DNA from: Siphonodentalium dalli
Lineage: Eukaryota > Mollusca > Scaphopoda > Gadilida > Siphonodentaliidae
Assembly: GCA_032622095.1 (NCBI GenBank)
Contig: CP136066.1
Coordinates: 152,288,224 to 152,352,223 of the forward strand
DNA: 64,000 nucleotides
Reading direction: 5' to 3'
Positions 35,788-47,239 of this stretch are shown one piece after another. The notes beneath the pieces were generated by a model that saw nothing but the letters and a program-made list of their open reading frames with translations, did no database searches and was not told the DNA's origin. How positions within the stretch are numbered: the first letter of the stretch is position 1; each line of letters opens with the position of its first letter. Position numbers and translations under genes: made by a program.

Positions 35788-36904
35788 GAATAAGAAGAAA
35801 CATATAATAACGAACAAAGCAGAAGACATATCCATGCAGGTTCACGTGAATTCGGTCAATGGTGACGTATCCGCCGCATTTGAAATCGACATGCGTTCGG
35901 TCGGTATTTTGTGGATGGATTTATGAAATGAACATGATATGATGAAATTGACAATGCTTTGCTTCAAGTTCGCCATCAACCGAAGCGCTCCCACAGCGTT
36001 GCTATCAATAACATTATTATTTGGCTAATTTCAGTAATATTCTCCCAGTTTACACTCAATAACACAAATTTGTCTCCGCATTTAAAATTCTTTGATATAG
36101 ATCGTTTATATTCTGCAATAATTTATACACAAGGAATGGATTCTTATGTTTGATTGTGTTTTTAAACTCCGAGGTGGCGAAATATCGGTTTGTTTACATT
36201 ATGAACGTTTGAGTACGTAATCGGAATCGGAATCCGAATCTGGATTACCACGAGATTACGATTACGGTCTGTTCGTTTACTGATTCTGGTCTGTTCGTTT
36301 ACCGAACCACGTCATACGGGGACTAATCTGTAATCTGATTCGGATTCTGAATCCAGATTCCCACCAAATAACGACTCTGCCATTAATGCCAAGATCGTTG
36401 GCACATTATTAAGACAGAACCCAACATATTGACGCCGGCTAGATCGTGACATTAATCTCAGTACAAAACCTTGGAACTTTGGGTTTATGCTTTATGTATG
36501 TAGCCAAATATATAGAACTACTGGTACATGCTTATCGACTTGAATATTGAGTCATAGCATAAACAATGAGCAACAATAAGACCTCGGTGACCAATGGATG
36601 CCTGAAAAACATGTAATAGTATTGAAAGTAGACGTATCATTTAACACCAGATTTAGGTTGGGGTAGTAAAGGTATGCCGCTTTTTTGCATCTGCCATTTT
36701 CCGGGACCCACCACCCCCAAACCTGGAAAAAAATGTTTTACTCCATATTTTTGACACCCATGCCCCCCCCCCAAATTTCACTAATTTTGGTCCGAAACCG
36801 CACAAAACCCTACATACATTGCTCATACCACTGGGAACGTATCATATTTAGTCCAAATGATGGTTTAACTAGTTTTAGCACCTGTGTTTTAATGTAAAAT
36901 GAAA

Positions 36905-38712
36905 CTTCAGGAAATAATTTTCTCGCAAATATTCCTTCTTTAAATGTCATTTTAACACATATACAGCATCTGTCGGAAATCCCACTATATTGCAACGGAA
37001 AGGCCGTTGTTGTTGACATCACCTTGGCTCGAGTGTATTCACAATCTGAAAGTAGAGACTATTTATTTGGACACTCCACTCGTCAGTCTCTGTACGCTTA
37101 GTTTTTAAGTTGCTGATCACTAGTAATGTCAAAAATATGTACGTCAAGTTGTGATGATGGGATTTGTGTGCAAAGAAGAAACCATTAATTAGGTTTCCAT
37201 ATTAGACATGTTCCACCTCCCGATGGTCATTATTAACCATCAGTCACACGACGAAGGCAATGTTCCCTTCCACATCCGTTTTCCGATTTCTGGAGAAAAA
37301 AAAATCTTATATGTTCAAGCACCGAACGTAACTATATGTATCAATAGATATCGTGCTGAAATCTTTAAGTGTATTTGAAATCTATTTTAAAATGTATTAT
37401 GACATTTAATTACATGATGTAGTTCATCGAAAAGCATGGTACGTAATTGAATACTTCTGCTCTACATGTATACATATCATGCATATTACTTCTCGTATTC
37501 CGGTGACTCAAGAGATGAAACTCAATCTTTTCAATATAAGTACCAAAAGCATTTCAAATAAAATTAAGTAAACATAGTATAATAATGTAGAATTAAACTT
37601 ATTGAAAAATATAAAACCTCAAGTCTTGAATGTTCGTTATCAGCACTTGGAGTGATTTGTTGATTTAAGCGACAGGAAACTGAAATATGCATGTACAACC
37701 AAAATCGACATCGCATGACATCTCTCTCAACGGGGAACTTCCGAACATAACACACTTTTTCAGATCGATATTATGATCAGAAGACATATTTAGGCACAGT
37801 GACCCGTAAAATACAGTCTATCTCTCCAGTTAACGAACATTGACAATTGCGATATTGTCGTCCCAAATTGTGACACAATATGTCTTGTCCACACATATCT
37901 TAGCCAAGTCTACTTATGTGGACATCTGTGGTTTTATTGAAGACACTGTGTCTAAAATGTGGGCATATATAGTCCTGTATCCAGCGACTTTGTGATGTGC
38001 GAGCGCTATCTACCCCCACCCCCATTGTTTTGGGTTTTCAATATGAATCTAACTACCAATGGGCAGGGTGTGGTTGGGGGTAATTTCCTCCAATCGTTTC
38101 ATTCGTTTGTCAGTGAGTCTCTGCCGGAAAATTCCAGCACAAGAGGTGCAACTCGAAGTTAGCACTTGTAGGACTTTTCAGGACTGGCCAGTCGATATTC
38201 ATGTAGTGATACACAAGGAGGCACTCGCAGTCACGACCCCTTCGTCACATCACCGTAAATATAATTCGACCTGTATGTTTTATTAGTAAATTCCCACGTA
38301 TACACAATTTCATCACAGAATATAACATACAATCCCCACCCCCAAATACAGTTTGTTACTTGCGGAGTCGCTAAATGTTTGATTCAGAGTCTATAAGTTC
38401 AATGGCGTGACATTTCGAAGATATAGTTATGTTTCAATGGGTCGAAAGGAACATATCATTACTGTGCGAGTCCTGTACAACGTCGCAACTGACGATTGTC
38501 GTCGTACACAACTAAGCGTACAGAGACTGGCGAGTGTGTTGTCCAAATAGATAGTCTCAACTTTTATATTTCATAAAGCCAAGGTGATGTCAATATATGT
38601 TGCACACATAACGGCCTTTCTGTTGCGATATAGTTGGATTTCCGACATATGCTGCATATGTGTTAACATGACATTTGAAGAGGGAATTTTCGCGAGAAAA
38701 TTATTTTATGAA
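36905..38712. mobile_element. Inverted-repeat element with ~200-bp diverged arms
   Basis: Left arm about 36905-37105 and right arm about 38508-38712 match inverted: TCGCAAATATTCC with TTTTCGCGAGAAAATTA, CCACTCGTCAGTCTCTGTAC with GTACAGAGACTGGCGAG, and the AAGGCCGT/ACGGCCTTT blocks. The interior of ~1.4 kb has no recognised coding sequence. The exact ends and target duplication were not determined. Confidence 0.55.
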
Positions 38713-38881
38713 GTGATCAAAGGCCGTTATTATCTATAAAAAGAGTCCTTCGCTCAACTGCATGGAGCCCGCTTGCGATCGGCAAATGTATATGTACAAT
38801 TTATACTTACGTTTATTGCTGTTGGGCTTATTTTTATGGTGTTGTTTTGATTCTTCTGTAGTATTTATGTTCTAAAAATAG

Positions 38882-39705
38882 AATGTTTCGTCTTGGCGAA
38901 AGCAACTTCCGATTATATGTGTGTACGGTTTAGCCACTGTGATTTTGAAATTAGATAAACACAGAGAGGAGCTTAAAGGTACTCAACCCGTAAAGAGGGT
39001 CCCCATCTCAACAGATTCCAACAACAACAATCCGATCAGAGGGTCCTATATTACTATTTCTTTGGCTTTGGGGGTAACAAATATTTGATTCGAGTCGAGG
39101 AACCCATCAAACAAAGCTCAGAGTTATTAGATATTGATTTTTCAAATTTGTTATGTTCTCGAGATGAGTACCAATAACTGCCGTAATCTGCTCTGGATGT
39201 GTACTCCAAATCTATTCAAACAGACAAGGATGAATAACTCTAAAATCAAGTGGTAATTTTAATTCAATTTTGACTGAGTTCTGGGCCAGATAGTATTCCC
39301 GATAATGAAAAATAATAGATTTCTAAAATCGATATCTAACAAATCTGAGCTTTGATGGGTGACTTCCTCGACTCGAATCAAATATTTTTGACCCCCGAAG
39401 CCATTGAAATAGTAATTGAGAGGAGTTTTATCGGGTTGAGTACCTTTAACGAGTCTGCAATTGGAACTATTATACTTGACAAATTGCTGATATTAGCAAG
39501 CCTTTGTCCACACATGCAGGATACACACAATTCCATAATTTCGAACTATTTTCTGATAATTAGTCTGGCAACCAGCTCAGCATTATTCCATACCACTCTT
39601 GTTAGTCTACTGCATGGGGCAACTACTATTACACTAAATGATAAGCAGTTACTATACCCAGACTTGGATACTTTAGGTTGTGGGAGTAACAGATTTATTA
39701 TCTGA
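38882..39705 (+). pseudogene. Coding segment split by a TTAA MITE; protein unrecognised
   Basis: The first part (38882-38972) follows a possible acceptor (AAATAG) and encodes SWRKQLPIICVYGLATVILK and DKHREEL. The MITE 38973-39449 interrupts it at a TTAA that falls inside codons. The second part (39450-39705) continues in the same phase with ESAIGTIILDKLLILASLCP and TLVSLLHGATTITL, then stops at 39703-39705. The composition suggests a helical, HEAT-like protein end, but I cannot name it. Upstream exons were not found. With the MITE in place the frame is broken, unless the element is spliced out or alternative exons are used. Confidence 0.45.
38973..39449 (-). mobile_element. TTAA-bounded MITE, family A copy 4
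   Basis: A 477-bp element, inverted and apparently identical by eye to 3729-4205. TTAA lies at 38973-38976 and 39446-39449. It interrupts an ORF whose phase resumes on the far side, confirming the boundaries. Confidence 0.88.
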
Positions 39706-40026
39706 GTTTATAGATATGCAAATAATTCACTGGTTGTCTTGATGTACTGATGCTAGTTGTTGTCTATATAGCCATTGATAGTACGTTGCTTAGTTTCTTA
39801 GTTTCTTCAGGAAAAGTATATTTATTTCAGTTTTACATTTCTCGAAGCTTCTTTTTGATGTTTATGTTTCATACGTTCATCAAGGAAAAACCTAATTTAT
39901 TTCGGGCTTACGTTTTCTAAACTGTTTTATTTACAATATCGTAGAAGTTTCCACACTGGCCTAAAGTCTATTTTTACTTATTATCTTGCTGCAAATACAT
40001 GATTCCAGATTTTTATTTTCTAAAAG

Positions 40027-40203
40027 TTTGTTTGGGTGAGGTAAATTCTCTTATTTGGTGGGTGGGTGTGTTTGGGTGAGGTAAATTCTCTTATTGTGTG
40101 GGTGTGTTTTGATGAGGTAAATTCTCTTATTGTGTGTGTTTGGTTGAGGTACATTCTCTTATTGGGTGTGTGGGTTTGGATGAGGTAAATTCTCTTATTG
40201 GGT
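40027..40203 (+). repeat. Minisatellite, ~36-bp unit, five copies
   Basis: Units of GTTTGGGTGAGGTAAATTCT followed by CTTATT and a G/T-rich spacer, with small differences. The minus-strand reading frame through it gives a KRxYLxQTHT-type peptide repeat, considered incidental. Confidence 0.9.
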
Positions 40204-40432
40204 CCATGCCGGGTTCTTTCCGAATGGTGTCGGGAAGTAAGTTTTGTCACCGTCCCAAATGCATAAATATGTTGTTTTTTAACAGTTATAATATGTTCTA
40301 AACTGTTACAAATGTCAAATGCAGACACAAAAGGCAATCAGTAAAACATTTGCATGATGTTGTAAAAAATGCGTTTTTGCCTCTTTGAACACCCACCCAC
40401 CCCGGCATACCTTCCTGCTATTTTTTTTATTG

Positions 40433-40453
40433 CCCCCCCCCCCCCCCCCCCCC
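40433..40453 (+). repeat. Homopolymer C tract
   Basis: Twenty-one consecutive C. Similar tracts occur at 27578-27592 and about 51848-51862, with a G tract at about 56256-56272. Such runs are prone to sequencing error. Confidence 0.9.
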
Positions 40454-40912
40454 ACCGCCCGATTCAGAGAAAACGTGGCTTCCAGGAAATTGACTGCCGC
40501 ATGCCAAACCATGACATGTCAACGAAAAGATAACAGCGACCGACAGAAGTCGGGCGTAACGAAAAACATGAAACAGACCGCCCGGAACCGTCGCGGACGT
40601 ATCAGACAATAATTCCTCCCTTTAAGGTGGGTTTTTACCTTCCATTGTATTTCGGACCACTCTTATCGACTTAAGTGTTAATCGTAATGCCATTAACGCT
40701 TAAGTGAAATGTAATTACGATTGAACGTAATTGGCTATTAAATGTGAATTTGTTCGTATAATCAGGAGAGTATCAGACAATAAACTGAAACATAATTTTC
40801 ATAATTTTTTTCCGTACTGCAACCGAATAATTTATTTTTTTCCCGTACTGCAACCTTTTTTTCTTCCTTTTTTTTTTTAAATACAACCGAATTATTATTA
40901 TTTTATTTTTTT

Positions 40913-41505
40913 GGCCCGGGGCTATTGCGGACCACTCTTATCGGCTGAGCACCCCGAAAGACCTTACGAGATGGTCAAATTGCCTGTCGGGGTCAGTCCC
41001 CGCTAGAAGCGGAAGTCCGTCAGTCAGTCAGGACCACTCGTCCTCCTCAGGCTGCGAACCCATACCGTGGAAGCCCCGTCCGATGGGGTAACGTCCGATG
41101 GGGTAACCATCGTCGGGGACGTATCTCACAGCACGGGCTCGAGCCAAAAGGCCGAGAAGCGATCAGCATAACCTAGACGTGGTCCAAATTAGAACCGAAT
41201 TTGTTTTGTTTGTTGGCCCGGGGCTATTGCTGACCTCTATTATCGGCTGGAGCACCCCGAAAGAGGTGACCCACCCTGACGAGATGGTCAAATTGCCTGT
41301 CGGGGTCAGTCCCCGCTAGAAGCGGAAGTCAGTCAGTTGGTCAGGACCACTCGTCCTCCTCAGGCTGCGAACCCATACCGTGGATGTCCCGTCCGATGGG
41401 GTGACCATCGTCGGGGACGCATCTCACAGCACGGGCTCGAGCCAAAAGGCCGAGAAGCGATCAGCATAACCTAGAAGTGGTCCAAATTAGAACCGAATTA
41501 ACGGT
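40913..41505 (-). mobile_element. Tandem pair of SINE-like repeats with a U2 snRNA-like head
   Basis: Two ~300-bp units (40913-41214 and 41215-41505). On the minus strand each contains ATCGCTTCTCGGCCTTTTGG followed by CT (41163 down to 41142, and 41461 down to 41440). From memory this equals the first 22 nucleotides of U2 snRNA. A GC-rich body of ~225 bp follows, sharing ACGATGGT, GGTATGGGTTCGCAGCC and GGGGACTGACCCCGACAGGC, and ends CCCCGGGCC before an A-rich tail (AACAAACAAAACAAA; the other unit ends in an A/T-rich tract). The ~38 bp before each head (with AATTCGGTTCTAATTTGGAC) is also repeated. The body does not continue as U2. A retroposon with a snRNA-derived head is the likeliest explanation; chance similarity is unlikely at this length. 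Confidence 0.55.
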
Positions 41506-42008
41506 ATCAAATATTGGATATATATTTAAATGAATGATACAGAAACGCTCTTCGATTGCACAGCTATATAATATTGTTTTCAACAGTTTAAGTTGTGCAT
41601 AACTAGGAATGATTGTTTTACCTGATTAATTAATTTAATATATATAAACGCCCTTACACTTTAGGACTTAATTTTTTTATTAGCCTATAACTTAATTAAG
41701 TCAACGCACCCATTGTTTCCCTTAATTCCTTATTATAGGTGGCAATACCGTGGCGTGTCTGCTATATTTAATCACAAACCATTGACAGGAAAGGTAATTT
41801 AGAGTTACGTCCCCGAGCAGGTCTGGCGTGGCATGCTACTGTTAAACAATAGTTAGTCTTTCCCCCAAAATTCTTAGGCGCACTATAGCTTCAGGCCAAG
41901 CAATTGTTTCAATATATGGCCTATTCGGAAACTAAAACCTCGAGCTTAAAGGGTATACTGTACACTAAATACGGCCATTTATGAGACCACCTCCTTTTAT
42001 AGTCAACT

Positions 42009-42600
42009 AGATCATGCCATGGATGAATTCTCTACTCTGGCTAACGCCAGTAGAGATCATATTCCACTAGTACAAAACCTGGGAAGTTTTTGAAGTTTTT
42101 ACAGTGAACCTTATCAAGGCGAAAACAAAACGCGGTGAATATATTTCTTAGTTGTTATCTTTTCCTAAATTGTACTGTACGCGAATCGTTCCCAACTCAA
42201 AAATGCATGCTTTTCTCTGACTTTTGTGAGCGGTCGATGTCGCAATAACCACCAAATTAATTACCCAGGAAAAATGCCATAATTGTATGCGACGCGCAGC
42301 AAAATCGCCATAATTGTATGCGACGCGAAGCAAAATCGCCATAATTGTATGCGACGCGAAGCAAACTCGCTCACAAATGCACTTAAATCGTGAAATTTCG
42401 AGTTGGGATCTTCACCTAGAGTGAAGTACTTTATTAAGAAACAGATAATCACTAAGAAATATATTCACCCTGTTATTTTATCGACTTTATAAGGTTCCCT
42501 GCATGTCAAAACTTCAAAAAGTTCCAAGGTCTTGTACTGATGGAACATGATCTCTATACGAGCGTTAACCAGAGTAGAGATGCATGCATGGCATGATCGA
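42009..42600. mobile_element. Fold-back element with a 31-bp tandem core
   Basis: Inverted arms of ~240 bp (about 42009-42250 and 42365-42600) share GATCATGCCATG, AAGTTTTTGAAGTTTT and GTGAATATATTTCTTAGT. The centre (42278-42370) is about three units of CCATAATTGTATGCGACGCG plus AAGCAAAATCG. No coding region. Confidence 0.65.
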
Positions 42601-42753
42601 ATACTCAACATAATATATGCAACAAATGAATGCATTTGTGCAATGGATTAGTGCAAAAATACACTCATGTGCTCTATGAACGATACAAACAGCATGGCGA
42701 TTATAATGAAAATGAGTTTATGACTCGAGCCATGTTTAGGGTACAATCCCCTT

Positions 42754-43167
42754 TTAAAGATGTACAATCCAAATTAACGCTCCTAAATTACTATATTTCT
42801 TTGGCTTCGGGGTAAAAAAAAGTATTTGATTCCAGTCGAGGAACCCACCCATCAAAGCATCAAAGCTCAGAGTTATCAGATATCGATTTTTGAAATCTTT
42901 TATTTTTCACCACCTGGAATATTTGGCGGTCTAGCAGATATTCGACAAATTCCGATCGACAGACTCTCAATACCAAAGTGCGTTGTACAAAATGTTGATG
43001 TAGAACACTTTTTGGGCAATTTTATACTATATAGTTGAATGGTTAGCATTATTTTATGTCAATTAATTGATTCTGATAACTGAAGCGGCAATTCAAGAAA
43101 TGTTGTTGTTGTTGTTCTTTGAATCTGATAAATATGGGGATCATCGAATCGGAATGTGGACCTTTAA
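42754..43167 (-). mobile_element. TTAA-bounded MITE, family A copy 5
   Basis: TTAA at 42754-42757 and 43164-43167. It begins TTAAAGATGTACAATCC and has the CTTTGGCTTCGGGGT and CGAGGAACCCACCCATCAAA blocks. It is more diverged and shorter (414 bp) than the 477-bp copies. Confidence 0.75.
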
Positions 43168-43299
43168 AGGCACGGGCGGCGTTCGTTGCAGAAATATTCA
43201 TATTTGTTCAATTCGCCATCAATAAAAGGAATATAAAAATATATATATATATTGTTCATATATATGCCAAACATAATCAGCGCGGAAATAGTATATTGT

Positions 43300-44040
43300 C
43301 GTCAAGACGTACGATGGGATGTAGTCTTAAAGACGATGCCTTTGATAGTTGGTTGATATGTCATTCTCACGCTGATGGTGGACGGTATGGTTCAAGAAAG
43401 TACAATGCCATCAACATAAGGGTGAAATGTTCAACGCAAAGAACATCTAGATGAATGTTACTTTGGTGAGATCTTGCATTCAGTTTAACCTACATTGGGT
43501 ACACCAAGTGATTTCTTGGTAACATCACCATTCCGACCATTGTCCTGCATAAGACATATTAACTACTATATTCTAAAGTTATATAATATAAAGCTACATG
43601 ATCATAAAGGTCACGTTCACCAACGTCCACATCCATTGCCGTCGAGACTATAAATTGTTCTTTAAACACATAGTGAAATAAATGCATCACAGTTCCTGAC
43701 ATTTTCTTGAATTATGGAATTATGGAATTATGGAAAAGTTGTGTTTGGTGTCTGATTCTGATTCAAGGGGGGGGGGGGGTGCAATTGGAATTTCCCAAGG
43801 TGAACACCCCGCCCAACGGAGACCCTCTAAACACATCCCTGATTCTATATCTTAAACATGCACCTGGTGTAGGGGTGTATACCGTGGCCCATTTTATTCC
43901 CACTCTCATGGCGCATGTCCACAAATTAGCACCGCCAGTATTGTTCTTCTCTGCTGGGAGCTATTCGACGACGACTGCGGGGCGTCACACGGTTTGCTAA
44001 GGTCATGGTCAAGAAGTGTGTGTAGTCGGTACATTATTAC
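43300..44040 (+). mobile_element. Fragment of the 5-kb inverted-repeat element
   Basis: Matches the complement of about 29850-30230 (ACCAAGTGATTTCTTGGTAA, CCACATCCATTGCCGTCGAG) and then, after a gap, the complement of about 29430-29640 (CATGCACCTGGTGTAGGGGT). It shows the order of segments in a single unduplicated copy. Confidence 0.75.
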
Positions 44041-44099
44041 GCCACATGTGGTGTATCTAACTTCTGTGATTTTGATATTGTGTGGTGGACAGGGCGGAT

Positions 44100-45540
44100 G
44101 TATTCTTGGAGATTTTTTGTACCTTACTCAATCGTACCGATAGAATCACGTAGATGCCGAACTTGTAAAGTTAACGCCACCGGTGTATAATATGTTTATG
44201 AAAATATGATAAATCGTATCGATAGAGTCAGGATAGGCTTAAATTGTAAACTTAAAGTCACTTGTTGTTGAAAATATAAATAATTTGATAGGCTGAAAAT
44301 AATGTGTAACCCATTGCGAACCCCCTGGTGTAGTGAAGTGAATTGTGGGTAGTTTCATTGTGATTCTCCGCCATCTTTATTTTCTGGAATTATCACCAAG
44401 ATTTATCCACTCGATTCTCTTAAACTACACCCGAATCGGTCAAATTCTTTTGATAATTCTATCTAAATACATCTTAGCTACTATTCGGATGAGCTGTCCC
44501 GGTCTAAAAAGGGATAATTTGACCAAAACGACTATTGACAAAACTTTGTTTACAAATTGAGCGCACTCGATGACCGGGTTGACCCGTCCAGTCCACGCTG
44601 CAAATTTATTATCGAAAACAAATTCAATTTCTTCCATCTAAAACATAATTACGTGCTGTACTCTGTCATTTTAGGAATATATAACTATCCCACGCACAAA
44701 CACCAAGTCTCAGCTTAAAATTTTGAAAAATGACAGTTTCATCGACATAAATCGATTTTAATGACAAATGCCATGTTAAATACATTTTAGGGCACTGCAA
44801 ATATTTTCTGAGCTGTTCCATATTGGGCACTAGAGTCCATATTTGACCGGTTACACCTGATAATTGTGCGACAGTACAGTCGCGTTACTTTATACATCAA
44901 CATTGGTCATTATCACCCGACAAATTTATTTTGGTCTATCGTATCAACCCCTATTTTCTCCCGCGTAGCCTGACTAAGTGTCAACATTGGTCTTTATCGC
45001 TCCACTAATTTGTATCGTTTCATCGGTATGAATTCCATATCCAATTATCCACATATAACCAACCCAACCTCTAATCCGGGTCCAATTTATTTATTTCTTT
45101 CATCGGTATAGTCACGTTACGTAATCCTGGTGACATCTATAGACATAGAGATAATTTCAGACCCCCCCCCCCCAATTTTATATCATTGCTGCTTTAGTAC
45201 AGTCACGATACATTACATGGCAACATCGCTCCACTAATTTATGCTAGTTCATCGGTACAAACCCCTTTTTCTCCGAGTCCATATAACCAACCCAACATCT
45301 TATAGAAGTCCATAAATGACTATTCTGGCACTATATAGAGATGACTAAGATTCTGACACCCCCTATTTTATAGCCTTGTTGCAATGTTCAGTAGAGTTGA
45401 GATGCATAATATGTCAACATTGGTCATTATCTCTCTATAAATTTATATCGGTTCAACCCTTAGTTCCCTGTATCGCCCACCCCTCCCTGAATTTATTTTT
45501 TCATTTGTATTATAGTCTCGTTACGTACACATTTTATCTC
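44100..45540. repeat. Degenerate tandem repeats
   Basis: At 44120-44280 two diverged ~110-bp units share AATCGTAYCGATAGA and TTGTAAASTTAA. From 44860 to 45540 a longer degenerate unit recurs with ACATTGGTC(A/T)TTATC, CTCCACTAATTT, TTCATCGGTA and ATATAACCAACCCAAC. No gene recognised. Confidence 0.5.
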
Positions 45541-45764
45541 TTGTAACTTTTGCTTCAATGCGTCGAGTTCCGCTGCAGAGAATACAAAACTGACAACATT
45601 TTGAAATGTTAGCAGGCTTCAAACTCATCTTATCCAAGAAAAACTCTGGTTACATAAGAAATTTGTGTATATGGTGTACGCGCATTTGTTGCATTAAAAA
45701 CCAAAGGTCCCAAGTCAAGGTCCAAATCCCCAACACACTGTTGTGAGGTTTAACTCCATCTACA

Positions 45765-46247
45765 TACAGTAATGTCCAAAGTAATTGATCACTTAACCAC
45801 AGCAAAATTATGGGTATTTTTTCATGATTTTAAATCCTGAAAAATTACCCATAATTATGCTGTGGTTAAGTGGTCAATTACTTTGGGAATTACTGTAACC
45901 AATATAAGGATTTGAGGTTTAATGATAACTCAATCCTCATACAGTAATGTTCAAAGTAATTGACCACTTAAGCACAGCAGAATAATGGGTAATTTATCAG
46001 GATTTTAAATGCTGAAAAAATACCCATAATTCTGCTGTGGTTAAGTGGTCAATTACTTTGGGCATTACTGTAACCAATATAAGGATTTGAGGTTTAATGA
46101 TAACTCAATCCTCATACAGTAATGTTCAAAGTAATTGACCACTTAACCAGAGCAGAATTATTTGTAATTTTTCAGGATTTTAAATCCTGAAAAATTACCA
46201 ATAAGTCTGATGTGGTTAAGTGATCAATTACTTTGGGCATTACTGTA
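45765..46247. repeat. Three tandem 133-bp palindromes (mariner-like MITE triplet)
   Basis: Near-perfect hairpins at 45765-45897, 45940-46072 and 46115-46247 recur every 175 bp. Each starts TACAGTAATGTYCAAAGTAA and ends in its complement, so the ends look like TA-flanked Tc1/mariner termini. The 42-bp spacer (AACCAATATAAGG, GGTTTAATGATAACTCAATC) is repeated too, so a hairpin element plus host flank was tandemly amplified after insertion. Confidence 0.8.
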
Positions 46248-47239
46248 ACCAATATAAGGATGTGAGGTTTAATGAGAACTCCATTTACATAACTAATAAA
46301 TATGTGTGAAAATTAAAACAAAACAAAGTAAATTCCATGATGGCGTCCAATATGGACTGCCTAATTCTGCTCCAAAACATGTATATTGAATATATGGATG
46401 TTTATTGGGGGAAACCGATTATTTCAATGATATTTTCATTAACTGGGATCCAAAACCCGACTTACGGGAGCGTGCTTCGCGCGCGACTGTATCTTAAGCA
46501 TATGTGCATATTTAATAAGCCAACAATTGGAATCCCAACAGAAGATTGGCGTGGGTCCCTTGTGAGATCTGTCCATCGAAAACTATTTAGACATCTCAAG
46601 ACACGTAAGACCCAATAACTTAATATACAGAATAGATACATCTATTGCCTGAGTGACTAATATTTATATTTGTTACAATGAGGTCAAATAGTTGCGAAGC
46701 CAGCACCACAATTCTTTCCCTCCATAGTAAATCTCAAAACAACTTCTAAAGAATGATTAATTTACCTTATATTTGGTATGGAGCGTCCTTAGTTTACTGG
46801 AGTTCAGATTTGTTAACATCACGTCACCAAGTTAATTACTTGCGAAGCCACATCCATAACTATTTCCCTCCATAGTAATTCTCAAAACAACTTCTTAAGA
46901 ACAATTGATTAGGTGAGTCGCGCAATTATTGGAAGAGCCACGGTCAATCATTTTTTTTTAAAACCAAATGTTACATTTAAATTATTGCTTTATTTAACCA
47001 AAAAAAAATTTAAATGAGAAAATTAACTTTTACTACTTGCTAAATTTTATCTTTTAATTATTTCATTTAAATTTTAGTATTTACAGTATACTAAGTCCAA
47101 GTCTTTATAATTTGTTGAGTGACCCCACAGTCGTTTACTTGCTTTGTTAGTAATAATTTGAAGGATTACTTGTTTAAACGCAATTGTTATCAATATATTT
47201 TATGTATTTTTTATAATTTCTATTTATATGTAATACCAT
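46248..47239. other. Intergenic with a diverged duplication
   Basis: A 93-codon ORF at 46337-46618 has no recognisable domain and is left uncalled. Related ~75-bp stretches at about 46691 and 46848 share TTGCGAAGCCA, TTTCCCTCCATAGTAA and TCTCAAAACAACTTCT. Confidence 0.4.

Larger units (their letters stand above)
33156..36379. mobile_element. Candidate 3.2-kb DNA transposon with ~50-bp inverted ends
   Basis: CAGAGTCGTTATTTCGTGGG at 33156 and its near-complement ending AATAACGACTCTG at 36379. Both continue inward through GGATTCAGAATCCGAATC. The CAG start resembles hAT-type ends, but no 8-bp target duplication was found. Inside lie a second, perfect 65-bp inverted repeat and two short ORFs. No transposase domain was seen. 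Confidence 0.5.

Noticed and set aside
40020-40337. 105-residue ORF with NKRMYL and REFTSSKHTH repeats
   Set aside because: A minus-strand reading of the ~36-bp minisatellite.
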